64,000 nucleotides of DNA from Megalonaias nervosa (Eukaryota; Mollusca; Bivalvia; Unionida; Unionidae): contig JAECUM010096308.1 in NCBI GenBank assembly GCA_016617855.1, positions 1 to 64,000 of the forward strand. The letters are read 5' to 3'. Under the pieces are notes generated by a model. The model did not search any database. It had not been told where the DNA came from and saw only the letters and a program-made list of their open reading frames with translations. The translations under genes and the position numbers were made by a program. This document shows, piece after piece, positions 42,189 to 55,094 of this stretch (its first letter is position 1; each line of letters starts with the position of its first letter).

Positions 42189-42491
42189 CGTATATGGCCT
42201 AAGTGGATACAGCGTCCGAATCGGATGCGGAAGGTCGCGGGATCAAAACCCGGCCGAGTCATACCAAAGACTTATAAAAATGGTACTAACTGCTGCCTCG
42301 CTTGGCGCTCAGCATTCAGATGTTAGTGTTAAGACTGGTCGGCCTGGCGTTGGGATGGTGTGACTGGGTGGGACATGATGCTCCATCTCTGCAGCATGAT
42401 GCCCCAGTGTAGACATCACTATAAACTGCCACACTGCAGACATCGTAGCGATATGACTACAACTGTTACAGCTACACATACACACACAAAA

Positions 42492-42551
<60 letters not shown>
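42189..42551 (+). mobile_element. tRNA-headed SINE, family A, copy 3 (CA tail)
   Basis: The head TATGGCCTAAGTGGATACAG and box B region GGGATCAAAACCCGG are followed by GAGTCATACCAAAGACTTAT, GCTCAGCATTCAGATGTTAG, GGTGTGACTGGGTGGGACAT, GCCACACTGCAGACATCGTA and GCGATATGACTAC. The tail is a long (CA)n at 42482-42550. Confidence 0.85.
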
Positions 42552-42552
<1 letters not shown>

Positions 42553-42666
42553 CTGTATACTGAAACGAAATATTTGGCAGTAAAATCCTTAGGGAAAATC
42601 CTCTAGCTCACTATTGAAAATCATAAGGTCGGCATCATTAGACCACGAGAGAGGATCGACAGTCGG

Positions 42667-42670
<4 letters not shown>

Positions 42671-42699
<29 letters not shown>
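42671..42699. repeat. (GT)n microsatellite
   Basis: A plain dinucleotide tract. The flanks do not show a SINE body. Confidence 0.9.
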
Positions 42700-42995
42700 T
42701 CCGTCAGAGGTTGAGAGAGACCTGGGCCACTGCGAGAGCTTGAGGCCCCCAGGCCCTGGTTATATTGAAATTTAGAAATTAATGACAAAACAAGCCTATA
42801 TAGTTTACTACATAAATATTTGAAAGACAACTAAATACATAACGAGTGTATTCAAGATATCAAAAAATTATTGGTAAAAACCGAGGCTCCTTAGGGGTTG
42901 AGGCCCTGGCCATATGCCCCACCCAATCTATGGGTGGGTGGGTGTATGATAGTACCAGGATTAACATAATTTATTACTCACAGAATATATTAACA

Positions 42996-43158
42996 GGGCC
43001 GTGTGGGTTCGAGTATCGGGCTCGGTCAGTGTGGGTGAGAAAGATTGCCAGTAGATTCCTGTGGTTCCGGTTGGTGGTTCCTACCGTGGTTCTCCCGGGT
43101 TGTGGGCGCTGAGAAATAGTGTTAAAGTTAATGAAAAGCAACTACGACAACAACAATA
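42996..43158 (+). mobile_element. tRNA-headed SINE, family B, 5'-truncated copy
   Basis: Starts near box B (GTGTGGGTTCGAGTATCGGG). It continues GTGAGAAAGATTGCCAGTAG, TTGGTGGTTCCTACCGTGG, TTCTCCCGGGTTG and GCTGAGAAATAGTGTTAAAG, in the order of the copy at 15669-15911, and ends in an ACAACAACAA tail. Confidence 0.75.
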
Positions 43159-44159
43159 TACTGAGGAAGGGAAGCAGACCATATTATCCTGTTTGTCAGT
43201 TATTGAAATTTGAATGAGCAGTTGAATGAATAACAATGGTCGATGTTGTATACATATTTGTCGGACAATCTGATGACGTAGGGCGCTTTGGGATATACAA
43301 GCTTTAACCGAAAAAGTCCGGATTGCATTTCGAATAGAACCATGCCAGAAAGAAGATGTAAACATAAGGCAGCGAATTTTTGGCTCAATTAAAACCGGCT
43401 ATGCATAAATCGAGTATAATTTTATGATGGGATGTTGTTAATAGTATGACACGCTTGTTATTCTTAGTTAAGCATGTGGTGAATGGTCTTTTAATCGTCT
43501 TCATTTGTTATTTTTAACCTCTTTGCATCTTTCAACAACATGGTGGGGGGTGGGGGAGTTTGGTGTGTAATAATAAGGGCGTGCTGTCCACAACATCGGT
43601 TTTCCAGAAAATTTGAGCTCATTTGTTTATTTATATTTAAAGTTATGCTGTATGAAGAAAGAAAATCCCATTTGGGAAAATTTATTTATGAAACTGTACA
43701 ATAAATGTATTAATGACTATTAAATAGCTGTTTATGACCAAATAGGCTCGTAGTTGATGTACACTGTAATGTCTTTTTTAAGAATCGAAACTGATCTTAA
43801 AATGCAGGGTTGTTTTAGATAATATTTCGTTGCCAATATAATGGCATCTGTTGATGAAATGTTAATGCTTCATCACAAATATTCAACACTTCTGTTTTAT
43901 CAGAAATATTATCGTATACATAAATGACATTCGCTCAATCCTTCTTAAATATGTAACTTATGATTGCCGTCTGTGCTAAGATATTCGTTGATTTATTTGC
44001 TTATTTTGACGAAATCAGGATATCGTAGCAGACCAAATATACCAAAATAATAATAATAATAATAATAATACGGGAGTACTGGCTTGGTATAATATATTCA
44101 CACCAAGCCACTTGTATGGGAAACGACTACACAAAACTAGAGCAAATCCAAAATGTATA

Positions 44160-44300
44160 GCGAATTACAGAAATACACCAACCGATTTGTAGCGAGATAT
44201 AACAACACTACAATTAAAAAGAAATCTATCTTCTCTAGCAAAGAGGACACGACAAAATCAAATGTCGTGTACCAGTTCACGTTTCATAACAACGACCTCT
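44160..44300 (+). pseudogene. Possible Penelope-like element fragment
   Basis: One open frame gives KKSIFSSKEDTTKSNVVYQF then TFHNND. (K)SNVVYxFxC is a common lead-in to the GIY-YIG endonuclease of Penelope-like retroelements, but here the following Cys and the YIG segment are missing. It is short and uncertain, and could be chance. Confidence 0.25.
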
Positions 44301-44981
44301 TAATCAAGGAGTATCGCGCGGGATCACAGATCGCGGTTTGGTGGTTTGAATCTTGGGAGAGCTTTAAAATATTTTATGATATAGATTACATCACAACATT
44401 AAGAATCAAAACATGATTTCGACTTTCTTCCACGTAATAGTACACATTGTACTATATTATATTGCATAAAATAGTGATGAAATATACAAATTAAAATTTT
44501 AACATGTTTTTTTTCACCTGTTTCCTACATCACAGGGCAGATGACAAACGACTGATATATAATACATATATTAGATTCCGCTCTACGGTTATTAAGTACG
44601 TCAAAGACCGGGACTAGTATACGGTATACATTTACAACAGCACACTGGAGAAATGTTGGCATACTTAAGTTTATGTAATGTGGCTGAAATTTCTTTATAT
44701 GTGGCACGAGGTGAAACAACACACTGCCTAAAGAAATGGCTGATTCCAAGTGCAAGAGAAGTAACTTGAACTTTTCCAAAGTAAACTAACTTTGATCATT
44801 TATTTAAAATAAAGGAAAACTGATTTTGCCAGAGTAATCTATACTAACATCTGAAAGTGCAACAAATTAAATTTAGATGAAGACTAACTTTGGTGATAAA
44901 ATGTGCACATTTTTATCCTTTCTGTTTTTTTGTTTTGGGTTGTGGGGTGTTTTGTTTTGTTTTGTTTTGTTTGTTTTTGTT

Positions 44982-45076
44982 NNNNNNNNNNNNNNNNNNN
45001 NNNNNNNNNNNNNNNNNNNNNNNNNNNNNNNNNNNNNNNNNNNNNNNNNNNNNNNNNNNNNNNNNNNNNNNNNNNN
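44982..45076. other. Assembly gap (95 N)
   Basis: A run of N between a GTTTT-rich tract and a T-rich tract, probably an unresolved T-rich low-complexity stretch. Reading frames that cross it have no meaning. Confidence 0.98.
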
Positions 45077-45236
45077 TTTTTCTTTTTTATTTTTTTTTAT
45101 TTTTTAATTTGTCTTTTCTTAAGGATAGCATCGTTTGCAATACATACTCTAGGATGCGGCTTGTAAATTAGCGTAGCGGACCCAGGAATTGGGAGGGCGG
45201 GGCGGTTTGTAGAGACAAAGAATTAATGAAATGCAG

Positions 45237-45540
45237 AGATACCGAGTTAGAGCGTCCGCCTCGGATGAGGGAGGTCGCGGGTATGAACCCCGGCCGAGTC
45301 ATACCAAAGACTTATCAAGATGGTACTAGCGGCTGCCTCGTTTAGCGCTCATCATTAAGAGGTTAGTGCCAGGACTGGTCGGACTGGTGTCGGGATAACA
45401 TGACTTGATGACAGACAAATGATGCTACATGTTTGCATAATGTCCCATTCCTAGAAATCGCTATAAAACTGCCACACTGCAGACAGCTGTGGCGATATGA
45501 CTAAAATTGTTAAAGCTGCGTTGAAAATCCAAATCACACA

Positions 45541-45590
<50 letters not shown>

Positions 45591-45602
45591 CGCACACACA
45601 CA
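45237..45602 (+). mobile_element. tRNA-headed SINE, family A, copy 4 (CA tail)
   Basis: The head is worn (GAGTTAGAGCGTCCGCCTCGG), with box B-like GCGGGTATGAACCCCGG. The body runs GAGTCATACCAAAGACTTAT, GGTTAGTGCCAGGACTGGTC, GCCACACTGCAGACAGCTG and GGCGATATGACTAAAATTG. The tail CCAAATCACACACAAACACA is followed by mixed (CA)n to 45602. Confidence 0.85.
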
Positions 45603-45660
45603 GCGAGTAAAGAGTCGTAAGGATAGTGATTCGCTGCTGATTAATTATTCGTCTCATCAA

Positions 45661-45661
<1 letters not shown>

Positions 45662-45734
<73 letters not shown>

Positions 45735-46022
45735 TTGGATTTTTAACATAGCTTTAAAAAATTGTCAGACATATCGCTACGATGTCTGCAGTGTGGCAGT
45801 TTATAGCGATGTCTAGCACTGGGGCATCATTCCGGAGACAGTCACATTATCCTAACACCAGGCCGACCAGGCCCTAACACTAACCTCTTAATGCTGAGCG
45901 CCAAGTGGGGCAACTGTTAGTACCATTTTTGTAAGTCTTTGATATGACTCTGCCGGAGTTCGAACCAGCGACCTCCCGGATCCGACGCGGATGCTCTAAC
46001 CATTAGGCCACCGGAGCGGTCC
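45662..46022 (-). mobile_element. tRNA-headed SINE, family A, copy 5 (best preserved head)
   Basis: On the minus strand the head reads GACCGCTCCGGTGGCCTAAT, then GGTTAGAGCATCCGCGTCGG, with box B TGGTTCGAACTCCGG. The body matches the other copies, with a small internal deletion near 45833. The tail is (CT)n then (CA)n, seen as (GT)n(GA)n at 45662-45733. It lies tail to tail with copy 4, only about 60 bp apart. Confidence 0.87.
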
Positions 46023-46532
46023 GCCTCATCAAAGTAATATTTATATTGACATATGTTTGATGCAATTATATTTTCAATAACATTTTATTGCTTTGCTTTC
46101 ACTTTAATTTTTAGTATGATAATCCATCAACCTAAGTCATATTTACTTCACATTGTTGAAGTATTTGTGTGTGATTGTATGACTTACCACCATAGGATAG
46201 ACGTAGAAAATACTCAGGTGTTTCCACCCTAATTATCTTCATTATATAATGTTTTCTTTACTCGGCCCAATGGACGTTTGTGAAAAACAGTCAAGTTCCT
46301 CATCTTTGGTTCACATTCATTGAATTCTGATTCTTCCTAAATTCTTCCTAAGATTTATAATGATATAAGATTATATGAAATTATATTGTGTTGATAAATA
46401 CGGGAACAGATTATGCCGTTTAGACCATGCAACCTCACAATTTCGAACACTTGTGAAGCAGGATCCCCTCATAAAATGTATTATTTTGTAGATTATGATT
46501 TTTCCCAATTTGAATGTTTAAATCTTTTAAGT

Positions 46533-46568
<36 letters not shown>

Positions 46569-48610
46569 TATCGTAACAATAATAACAACAAAAACAATCG
46601 TAACAACAGAATGCTTCACGGCCGGCGTTGAAAGGGGGATTCGGTTTTCTCAGTGTGGCTGGAAAACTCACCGTCCTCGAAATTGTCAAAAAGGCAGAAA
46701 TAGAGAATTCGATAGAAACACGAAAATAATTTTACAGTATTAATAACTTTCATACAATGACAGATTTTTACTGGAATACTCTCTCAAGGACATGTCTTGA
46801 TCTGCCCTGGAAATCTTTTCATTTGTCTATTATTAGCCATTCCATGTCAACACGTGATGCACACAAATCATGTGCAAAGAAAAACAAAACTGATTACACT
46901 AAATGTGGCTCAAGATATGGGGGTGGGGTGCAGAGGTAAATGCGATGTTTAAAAATGTTTAAAAGCTCCAAAGGCGACTTCAGTAGCTGACAAACAAAAA
47001 AAAAAATTCGTTTGGCGAAATATTCGCTTTAGGTTGGAACCATAGCGATCTTGAAGTGGATGGGTATGACCATGATTATTGCATTATAGATGGAGATAAG
47101 CCTTTGAGAATACCATTCTCCAGATACACTGTATAGTTTATGTTTTTTTTACCCACATGATTTAAGTACATTACGCTCTCACTTGGAAATAAGGTAATAC
47201 TAGCTAAATAATAAACTGATTTAAAGATGGAGGAAACTCACTGTATACCATGTCAATCATGACTGGAACAAACAGATATATTGTCGTTCTTTACCATTCT
47301 TTCCGATAATTTTGTCCAGAATTCCATAACTGTTCAAGTTGCAAGTAACAATTTTTATTCAAAAAAAGGATAGATTTTAATGTAAACTTTAAAATCAAGA
47401 TTCAGTCATCGAAATATTTCAATGGACTGAGGTTCCAGAGAAGAACACGTAAAATAGATACCGCGAAATATAAGTGGTACAAGATAGTTTGTGCGAAAGT
47501 TTTGTGCAGCGAATTGAACCCACCAACTTTTTGTCTTCGAGAACCTGAACGAATACGATAACAAGGACAAATTATATTTAACAATTCCACTTTGGTAAAC
47601 AGAGACAACAACGCAGACACTGTGGTTTTAATTATTTATGTTCTTCCCTATCAGATAAATGTAACAACACGTATTGTTTTAATGGGATTTATTGAAGTTA
47701 TTCCCACCCACTTTCCCCCATTTAACATTTTAATTTTTCCTATACAGATATCATCCAAACCGTAGTGGCATGGCAGCTCTTGGATAAGCATTCAGAATAC
47801 ACGGGGAGTAAATGTTAAGGCTATTGTGAAATACGTCAAGCGCTTGCTTACATATCTGCTGACGTAAACTGTGTGCGATTATTTATGCTTGAGCACGATA
47901 AAAGTCAATTGCAGACAATTAATTATAGGATAAGTTTATGAAAAAATAATTTTGTCAATATTTTGAGTACTGATAATCGTATTCAAAACTAAAATCAAGT
48001 GGGTGATAAGATTGGATGCCTGGACCATTCAGAATTTTTGATTGAAGAAGTGATCGAAATAATTCGTTCAAATGCTCTCATTTTGTTTTGACGATAATTT
48101 ACCGGAGCGAGTCCACGTTTCTTTTAAACGACAAAAAGAGCATTATGAGCTAGCAGCTTTCTTTGATTTTTCGCATCCCGTGTATATATTTGGACAGCTA
48201 GGTTGGGGTGGGGGGCTCGGGTCAAGTTCCCTCTCGGAAACATGAAATAGCCGAAACCACGCAGTTGTGGCATGGCTACATTTTATGCTTGAATAAAATT
48301 AGAATATTTATCTTCTCATTCGTATTAACCAATTAAAATTTATTTCGTCGCTTTAATACGCCGATGTTGCAATTCTTACTGACTGGACATCGAACGTTGC
48401 CATTTCTTATATTGCATGGTCAACTGCTCTTCAATCTTGCGGCCTGTGTTATTTAAAAAAAAAAAAATAAAAAAAAAAAATTCTACAGCCAGCAAAGGAT
48501 ATCGTGATACAAACAAACTATGTACAGAACAGACTGATCGAAATTAATACAGCGAGATATGTCAATCGTGAATAAGCTGAATGGGGAATTAGAATATGTG
48601 CACAAGTACT
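46022..48610. other. Non-coding stretch upstream of SIK
   Basis: An AAT microsatellite sits at 46537-46568. No gene, RNA or clear repeat is otherwise seen up to the palindromic repeat at 48612. Confidence 0.6.
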
Positions 48611-48611
48611 C

Positions 48612-48930
48612 ATTCGCAACTTCGGATTCCCACGGATCATACCTCGAAATAATGCCATTTGGACCACCCCCGGCTATTGACGAAAAACTGATTGACTAAG
48701 AAGTTGCGAATGACTCGAAATATTTTTTTCATTCGTAACTTCTTGGTCAATTGTACAGTCCACCAAACGTAGAAATAACCAAGGTGGACCGAATGAATTT
48801 AGATTTCTTTTTTTATTTTGGTGTAGATTCCGACGAACAAATTAAATTAATACGCCAGCATACAGCTCAGGGATATATTTATTTTCTTGCAGAAATACCC
48901 GAGATGGTTCGAATGCGTAAATACAGGATT
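48612..48930. repeat. Palindromic dispersed repeat P, copy 1
   Basis: Homologous to 51946-52250. At its centre is a strong hairpin: 48691-48712 pairs with 48730-48751 at 20 of 22 positions (CATTCGNAACTTCTTNGTCA core). Outside it, ATTTGGACCACC (about 48658) is mirrored by GGTGGACCGAATG (about 48783). It has no coding capacity, so it is probably a foldback MITE. Confidence 0.65.
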
Positions 48931-48959
48931 ATCGGCTCAGATGTCGGCTTATTAAAAAT

Positions 48960-51940
48960 ACCACTTATCTGAAAACATGAATATTCTGCTTATCAACTTC
49001 AAACAGATAGGGTTAGACACAATGTAACATAATTTTGGTAGCCCACGTTTAAAGCAGCTAACCTATGCCGCTATCGCATAATTTCGGTGAATTTCGTGTT
49101 TCGATAGGGAATGCGCTCTGACTTCTCAACAAAACTGGACAAAGATCTAAACGGGATGGGAATGGAGGAACCTCAAACTAATATCGACAGAATACTGAAG
49201 TTTATTATCGTATTTGGGATTTGTAATTTTACCATAGCATGTTCACTGGCATCCGACTTTGATTGGGAATCTCTTGTTCCTTCCAAGAAGGGTTTACTTT
49301 GTGCGTATCCCGTTAGATCCTTTGACAAGGTTAAATGAGAAGCCATAAGTCTACATAACGTGACCCATATTGCCGAATTATAGGTCACAGTCAGTCTGCT
49401 TAGCTCCCCGGAAACGTACCAAATGGTCTATCTCATTCTCATTACAGCTGTACTACATTTTCCACAAACAGTGTGAACAAGACCAGCCTTTATCTTTAAA
49501 ATGACAATCTTGCCCTTTCGTAATGATTCTCAGACGAAGGAGGAGTAGGAGAGAAGGAGAAAAATAAAGATAAGGGGCGAAAACATGTTCTTACCTTGAC
49601 GATGTAAACATGCTGAAAACTAAGTTGTGAAAGCTATATTATTCGCCATGCCAGGATGTACTACGATAAATATCAGGTGTTTAAATAATCCCGGAGCTGA
49701 TTACTCGTCCACGTTTTGTAATCAAGGAAGTCACACGCTGCGGTTTTCGTCTGTAGTCTATTGCACGAGTGAAGGTTTTAGGAAAATTATACCAGGTCTA
49801 GAGGGAAGCGGACTTTAAAAACTGATTTGAATGCTAGATTTTAAAAGTAATTTAATTTCCGCCTTCCGTTTCTCCGTTTGCTTGTTTATTTTTAAACACT
49901 GCGTAGAATGGTTCTAATTATCAGGCAATTAACTTTGCATATCGGAAGAAAAACCCAGTTATTTTATGTTCCGAAAATATTTATCATTCGTGAATTAGGC
50001 CTTTACCTCGAACGGTGCATTTTATGCCCTTCAGAACACGATGGAATCTTTCCGTCAGTGATTGGAAACACAAAATATTACAGTAGCCGCCTGTAAATAT
50101 GTATGTGCCGTGTTTACCAAGTAAGGCCATCAGGGACGGGATCAAGGTAGCAAGGGCCTAAGGCTAATACGCGGGAAGGTCTTAAGTAGTATGTATGTAT
50201 TTGAAAGAAAGGCCAACAAAATACGAGGCCTAAGGCTATAACCTTATTAGTCTATGGATTAGTCCGGACCTGATGTCATCTGTACGTCACACACCAGCCT
50301 TGCACCCATTATGGGCGACTCGAATGAGATGACAACATGGATGCATTAGAGAATTTCGCTTACTGAACATGGTGAAATTATTCCATAGAGGTATCGTAAT
50401 GTTTTTCTGCTGACAACTGTTGCACACTTCTGATGGTCGTGAGCTCAAATAACTATTACCTACCAACCATTTTTTATTTTTGCATAAAATTAAAAGATGT
50501 AATTTTTAACTATTATGGAATGTGCTGATGTCATGCTACCAACCATTCACTGCAGATGGGGTGGATTCAAATGACTTGGGTTGTTTTCACAGACGTCACG
50601 ATTGTGTACGCAAATAACCACAATGCAACGCGCGCGTACTTTGCGCTATCATTTCTAGTCCCTAACAAACCTTTATCAATACAAGTCATCACATATATTC
50701 AAGATAATAATCTGATTTGATTGTCGATAAGGATATTTACTTAATCGAAATGATGCATAGATTATACTTGAAATTATGTGCCCCTATAGCAAGAAAATAA
50801 AAATAAAACTCTAAGTTCCCTGGCTTATATTGAAAGCAGAAGAATGAAGTTGAACCGTAATCGTGCATCTTGCTATCAAATAGAAATGCAGCTAATTTTT
50901 ATACAAACAGACAATATTGTCTTCTTTTTTTTTTTTTTTAATAAAAAAAATAGTATTTTGTATGATGTCCCTAAGCTTGTCACCTTGAAATAGTACTTCC
51001 GGACAATGATCTTTGGGATAAAATAACAGTTACGGAAATAAAATTTCATAGCATTTGTATTATGCCAGAACTTTTATGAACAAATACTTTTTGCGAAAAT
51101 ATGTGCTTGTGCCAAAGACAGCTGACAAACCAATTTAATAAGTGCGGTCAAATTTTGTATTTGTGATGGAATGATGGACGTTGAATGATATTGAATGTAA
51201 GCGATAGCCGTTAAAAGAAATTTCATCTTCAGTGTATTAAAACGAAACATTTGCGTAACGGAGCATAACTTTGTACCTAATGTCAAAACCGATTCTTCTT
51301 AAAATGCTTTTAGAAATATGAAATTATATATTAACGATTGGCTTTTTAACTTGAACTATAACCAATCATTGGTTTCAACCCATATAAATGAAAATCATTA
51401 CATGTTTCTACTTGTTTGTGTATCCATTTATTTATGCGTCTTTTTATTGATGGATCTATTTGTTTATGAAAGAATAACAGAGATAGTTGAAATTTCAATG
51501 TTTTACTTGAAGAAAAAAGGAGAAAAGTCACGCATTTGGTCTCGTGAAGTTGACATGCACAACAGAATATGATGTATTAGGATATCCTTGCGCGCAAAAT
51601 GAGACGTGCATTCATAATTATATGGGAAGAACAATGTTGTTAGGTGGCGGTTTACGTGGCTAGAGAATCAAAATGGACGATATGGAAGTACACACATTTT
51701 GTGAAGTCACGTGAAAACAGCGGATAGGATTCTAGGCAATGAAGTCACTTTTGTGTGAATAGCATCACTAATAAACCAATGGAAGGCACAGATTCTACTA
51801 ATTACTGGTCTATAACAGTGGCTTTTAGAATGGTTATTTATTGCCTAGCGTGCTTTAGCGTGTGACGATTCTCCGTCATTTTCCAGTGATTTGTACTTTA
51901 TTACAATATATCTTTCTCATGTATCGAACAATTTCTGAAG
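48960..51940. other. Non-coding stretch
   Basis: No supportable gene, repeat or RNA. The short open frames at 49111-49338 and 49627-49818 lack any family resemblance, repeats or splice context. Confidence 0.55.
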
Positions 51941-51945
51941 TATTT

Positions 51946-52250
51946 CAGAAACTGAATTTTGTAGAAATGATATGAGGCGTTCCGATTGCCTTTCGGACCA
52001 CCTTGGTTATATACGAAACAAGAATTGACCGAGGAATTTCGAATGGACTAAAGTATTTATTTTTTTCATTTGGAACATCTCGATCAATACAGTCAGTCCA
52101 ATTGTAGAAGTAGCAGAGGTCGTCCAAATAAATTGTTTTCCTATTTTTTTAAGAAGAAATTTCTGGCGAACAAATTTACTGCGCCAACATATATCCGAGG
52201 CATATTTTTGTCTAGTAGAAATTGTAGAAGTGATCCGAATGGTCAAGCAT
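51946..52250. repeat. Palindromic dispersed repeat P, copy 2
   Basis: Aligns with copy 1 through TCGGACCACC, ACGAAACAAGAATTGACCGA, TTTATTTTTTTCATT, TGGCGAACAAATTTACTG and AGAAGTGATCCGAATGG. The inner hairpin (about 52024-52045 against 52066-52087) is more decayed than in copy 1. Confidence 0.6.
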
Positions 52251-52779
52251 TTCAGAACATCATAGGCCTTTTCTGTGAAGTCGAAAAAAATAACGCCTGT
52301 AATTCGCTGAGAACTATGTTCACAATTACCTTGGTTCATCTGGCGCAAGGCGGTGGAATGGGACAAAGTCACAATCCTCACATTGTCGGCCTTTTCTGTC
52401 GCAAGCAGTGCACTCTACCGGAGTAGAACCATCAAACCCACCAAATATTCCTGTGGCTACATTCGAGGTTATATCTTGCCTTGATGGAAATGGCCGAGCG
52501 ACGTCCAATTGTTTCATCGTGGCACAGTATTTCTAATTTTTTGTTCGAATGGACAAAGCTTCTGCCTTGTGATTGGCTGCAAAATGGCCATGCGGTATCA
52601 ATCTGGGTTTTTTTGGTTACACATCGATAAATTCTGGGTACTACTTTCACTGAAGACGTTCGTGAAAGAAAATTAAGTGCTAGCTTTTTGAGGCAAAATG
52701 ATGCCACGATACTGTAGAGTAAGAAAGTTAACACTAAACTAAAAGGGATAATACGACACCAGTAATATTGTAATCAGGA

Positions 52780-54400
52780 AAATGCCACACAGAAGATCAA
52801 CAGGTCCTCAAGCGATGGGCAGAATACTGCTCACAGTCATAAGACCCAAGGAGATCCAGCAGTACTAAATTGCCCTCAGGCAGAAGAAATCCATGACAAC
52901 CCCATTCTTTGTGAAGAAGTAGAAAATGCAGTTAGGTCACTAAAGAAAGGAAAGTCAGCTGGCATTGACAACATATCAGCAGAGCTCATTCAAGCAACAA
53001 GATATGGCAGACAGGAAAATGGCCCACCACATGGACTCAATCCTTGGTCATCGTGCTACCCAAGAAAGGAAACCTACAGTTGTGCCAAAACTACAGAACC
53101 ATTAGTTTGATCAGTCAGCCGAGCAAAGTCATGCTCAAGATAATTCTCAACAGACCAAAGCCTCAAGCAGAGAAAATTATTGCTGAAGAGCAGGAAGGCT
53201 TCCGAGCAGGAAGGAGCACCACAGAACAAATCTTCAGTCTCAGACTCCTTTGCGAGAAATACCTTCAGCACCAGCAGAATCTATACCACGTCTTTATAGA
53301 TTTCAAAAAGGCCTTTGATAGGGTATGACATGCAGCCTTATGGGCAACTATGAGGAAGTACAATATCAGCTCAGACCTGGTGCAGGTTGTTGAGCACCTC
53401 TATGACAAAGCCACCAGTGCTGTCCTCATCAATGGCAGAGGAGATTGGTTTCGAACAACAGTTGGAGTCAGACAGCAATGTATACTGTCACCTACACTCT
53501 TCAACATTTTCCTGGAAAGGATCATGGAAGATGTCTTGCATGACCACAAGGGCACTGTCAGCATCGGAGGAAGAACAATCACAAACCTTCGCTTCGCAGA
53601 TGATATTGATGGTTTAGCTGGAGATGAAAAATAACTGACTGACTTGGTTGAACGCCTCAACACAACCTCCACAGCATACGGTATGGAGATTAGCGCCGAA
53701 AAAACTAAACTGATGACAAGCAACATCAGTGGCATCAGTACAGAAATAAAGGTCAGTGGACAAAAGCTGAAAAGAGTCACAAACTTTAAGTACTTGAGAT
53801 CAAGTATCACAGACGAGGGCTCCAAACCAGAACTACTTTGCAGGATTGCCCAGACAACAGCAACAATAACAAGGTTGAGACCAATATGGAAAGATACCAA
53901 CGTTGCTTTCGGTTCCAAAATTAGGCTGATGCGCTCGATTGTCATATCTATCTTTCTGTATGTTTATGAAACATGGACGCTCACATCAGATCTGCAAAGA
54001 AGGATTCAAACTTTTGAAATGAGATGCTACCGCAAAATCTTGGGCATCTCATGACCATGTAACCAACGAAGAAGTCCACAACAGGATCCAACGAGCCATC
54101 GGATCCTATGAATACCTCCTGACCACTGTAAAAAAAAGCGCAAACTGAAGTGGTACGGTCATGCCTCAAGATCATCTGGACTGGCAAAAACAATCTTGCA
54201 AGGCACAGTGCGAGGGTGCAGAAGAAGAGGCAGACAGAAAAAGAGGTGGGAAGACAACATTAAGGAGTGGCAGGCTTGGGATTTGGAGATTCCCAAAGGG
54301 CAGTAGAGAACAGGGGAAAGATGGAGAGAATTGGTTGCAAAGTCAACTGTGGTGCCCCAACGACCTCTTGGGTTAAGGGATTGATGATGATGATGATGAA
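52780..54400 (+). pseudogene. Non-LTR retrotransposon, 5'-truncated reverse transcriptase
   Basis: The RT domain is readable from about 52,785 (QQVLKRWAEYC) to 54,350. Motifs in order: GKSAGIDNISAELIQA, PKKGNLQLCQNYRTISL, EEQEGFRAGRSTTEQIF, VFIDFKKAFDRV, VGVRQQCILSPTLFNIFLER and LRFADDIDGL, with FADD (53593-53604) as the catalytic aspartate box. Then come MEISAEKTKLMTS, a YETWTLTSDLQRRIQTFEMR segment and, after frameshifts, a KLKWYGHASRSSGLAKTILQ tail domain. 53044-54054 is one frame broken by only two stops (53326-53328 and 53632-53634). Frameshifts follow at about 54050 and 54130, and a deletion near 53000. The 3' end is a GAT-repeat tail (about 54379-54400). The endonuclease is missing. 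The clade is not assigned. The low damage suggests a fairly recent insertion. Confidence 0.88.
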
Positions 54401-55094
54401 TATTGTAATAATTTTTTAATAATAGATTTTATTAAATTGAATGTGTTGATTGGAATACATTTCCGTTCTCAAATGCTGTTGAATTATTAAAATTTTTATC
54501 AAATGAGTAACGTTGCGTATTCAAATGTTCAATATCAGCATTGTTCTAGTCAAATGAATGTAATGTCAGTTCCTCAGTTAAAAAAAGCAGAAACTGTCAT
54601 GAAGGTGGAATTATGGCATACGTTTCCCATATATTAATTAGTAAAGGTCTGAACGATGCCAACATTGCCTGTCATTACGTTCAGTTTATGTGTACGGGTG
54701 TTATGATGCACTCAGACAAAGTACCTGCTGACCAATGCATCAAACTAATCACTTATTAATTTCTGTGAATGTTTTGAAACTTCGACAGATATCATAAGCG
54801 ACCCGTATGAGCATATTATCATTGTGGGGAGATTATAAAACTGATTTATTGAGACCCTCTGTTTCGGCAAAAATAAACCGGTCCTATAACCAGATATAAT
54901 CTACTAAACGTGATAACAATCCCCACAATAATTAATTCTACTGTCAGAACCTTTCTTGTTCCAATCTTTGTATCTAGTGGTATAACTATTCTTCCCACTA
55001 CCGTTTCAAAAACTGATAGAGAAATTAGTGACCGTGATGATGCTCCTAATATAGCAATACGAGTTTTCGTGACTCTCCAAAACGGACTAAATGC

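Noticed and set aside
44877..45171. Three plus-strand frames across the N gap
   Set aside because: They depend on unknown bases and T-rich low complexity.
49111..49338. 75-codon plus-strand frame with a hydrophobic segment
   Set aside because: No motif, no neighbouring exon and no repeat context; indistinguishable from chance.
52326..52734. Cys-rich short minus-strand frames (CTACDRKGRQCEDCDF) with an AAG|GTAATT donor-like end
   Set aside because: The upstream acceptor has a poor pyrimidine tract and no family is recognised. Judged chance, though RNA-seq could reopen it.
53400..53945. 181-codon minus-strand frame
   Set aside because: Antisense to the reverse transcriptase, whose motifs are clear on the plus strand.
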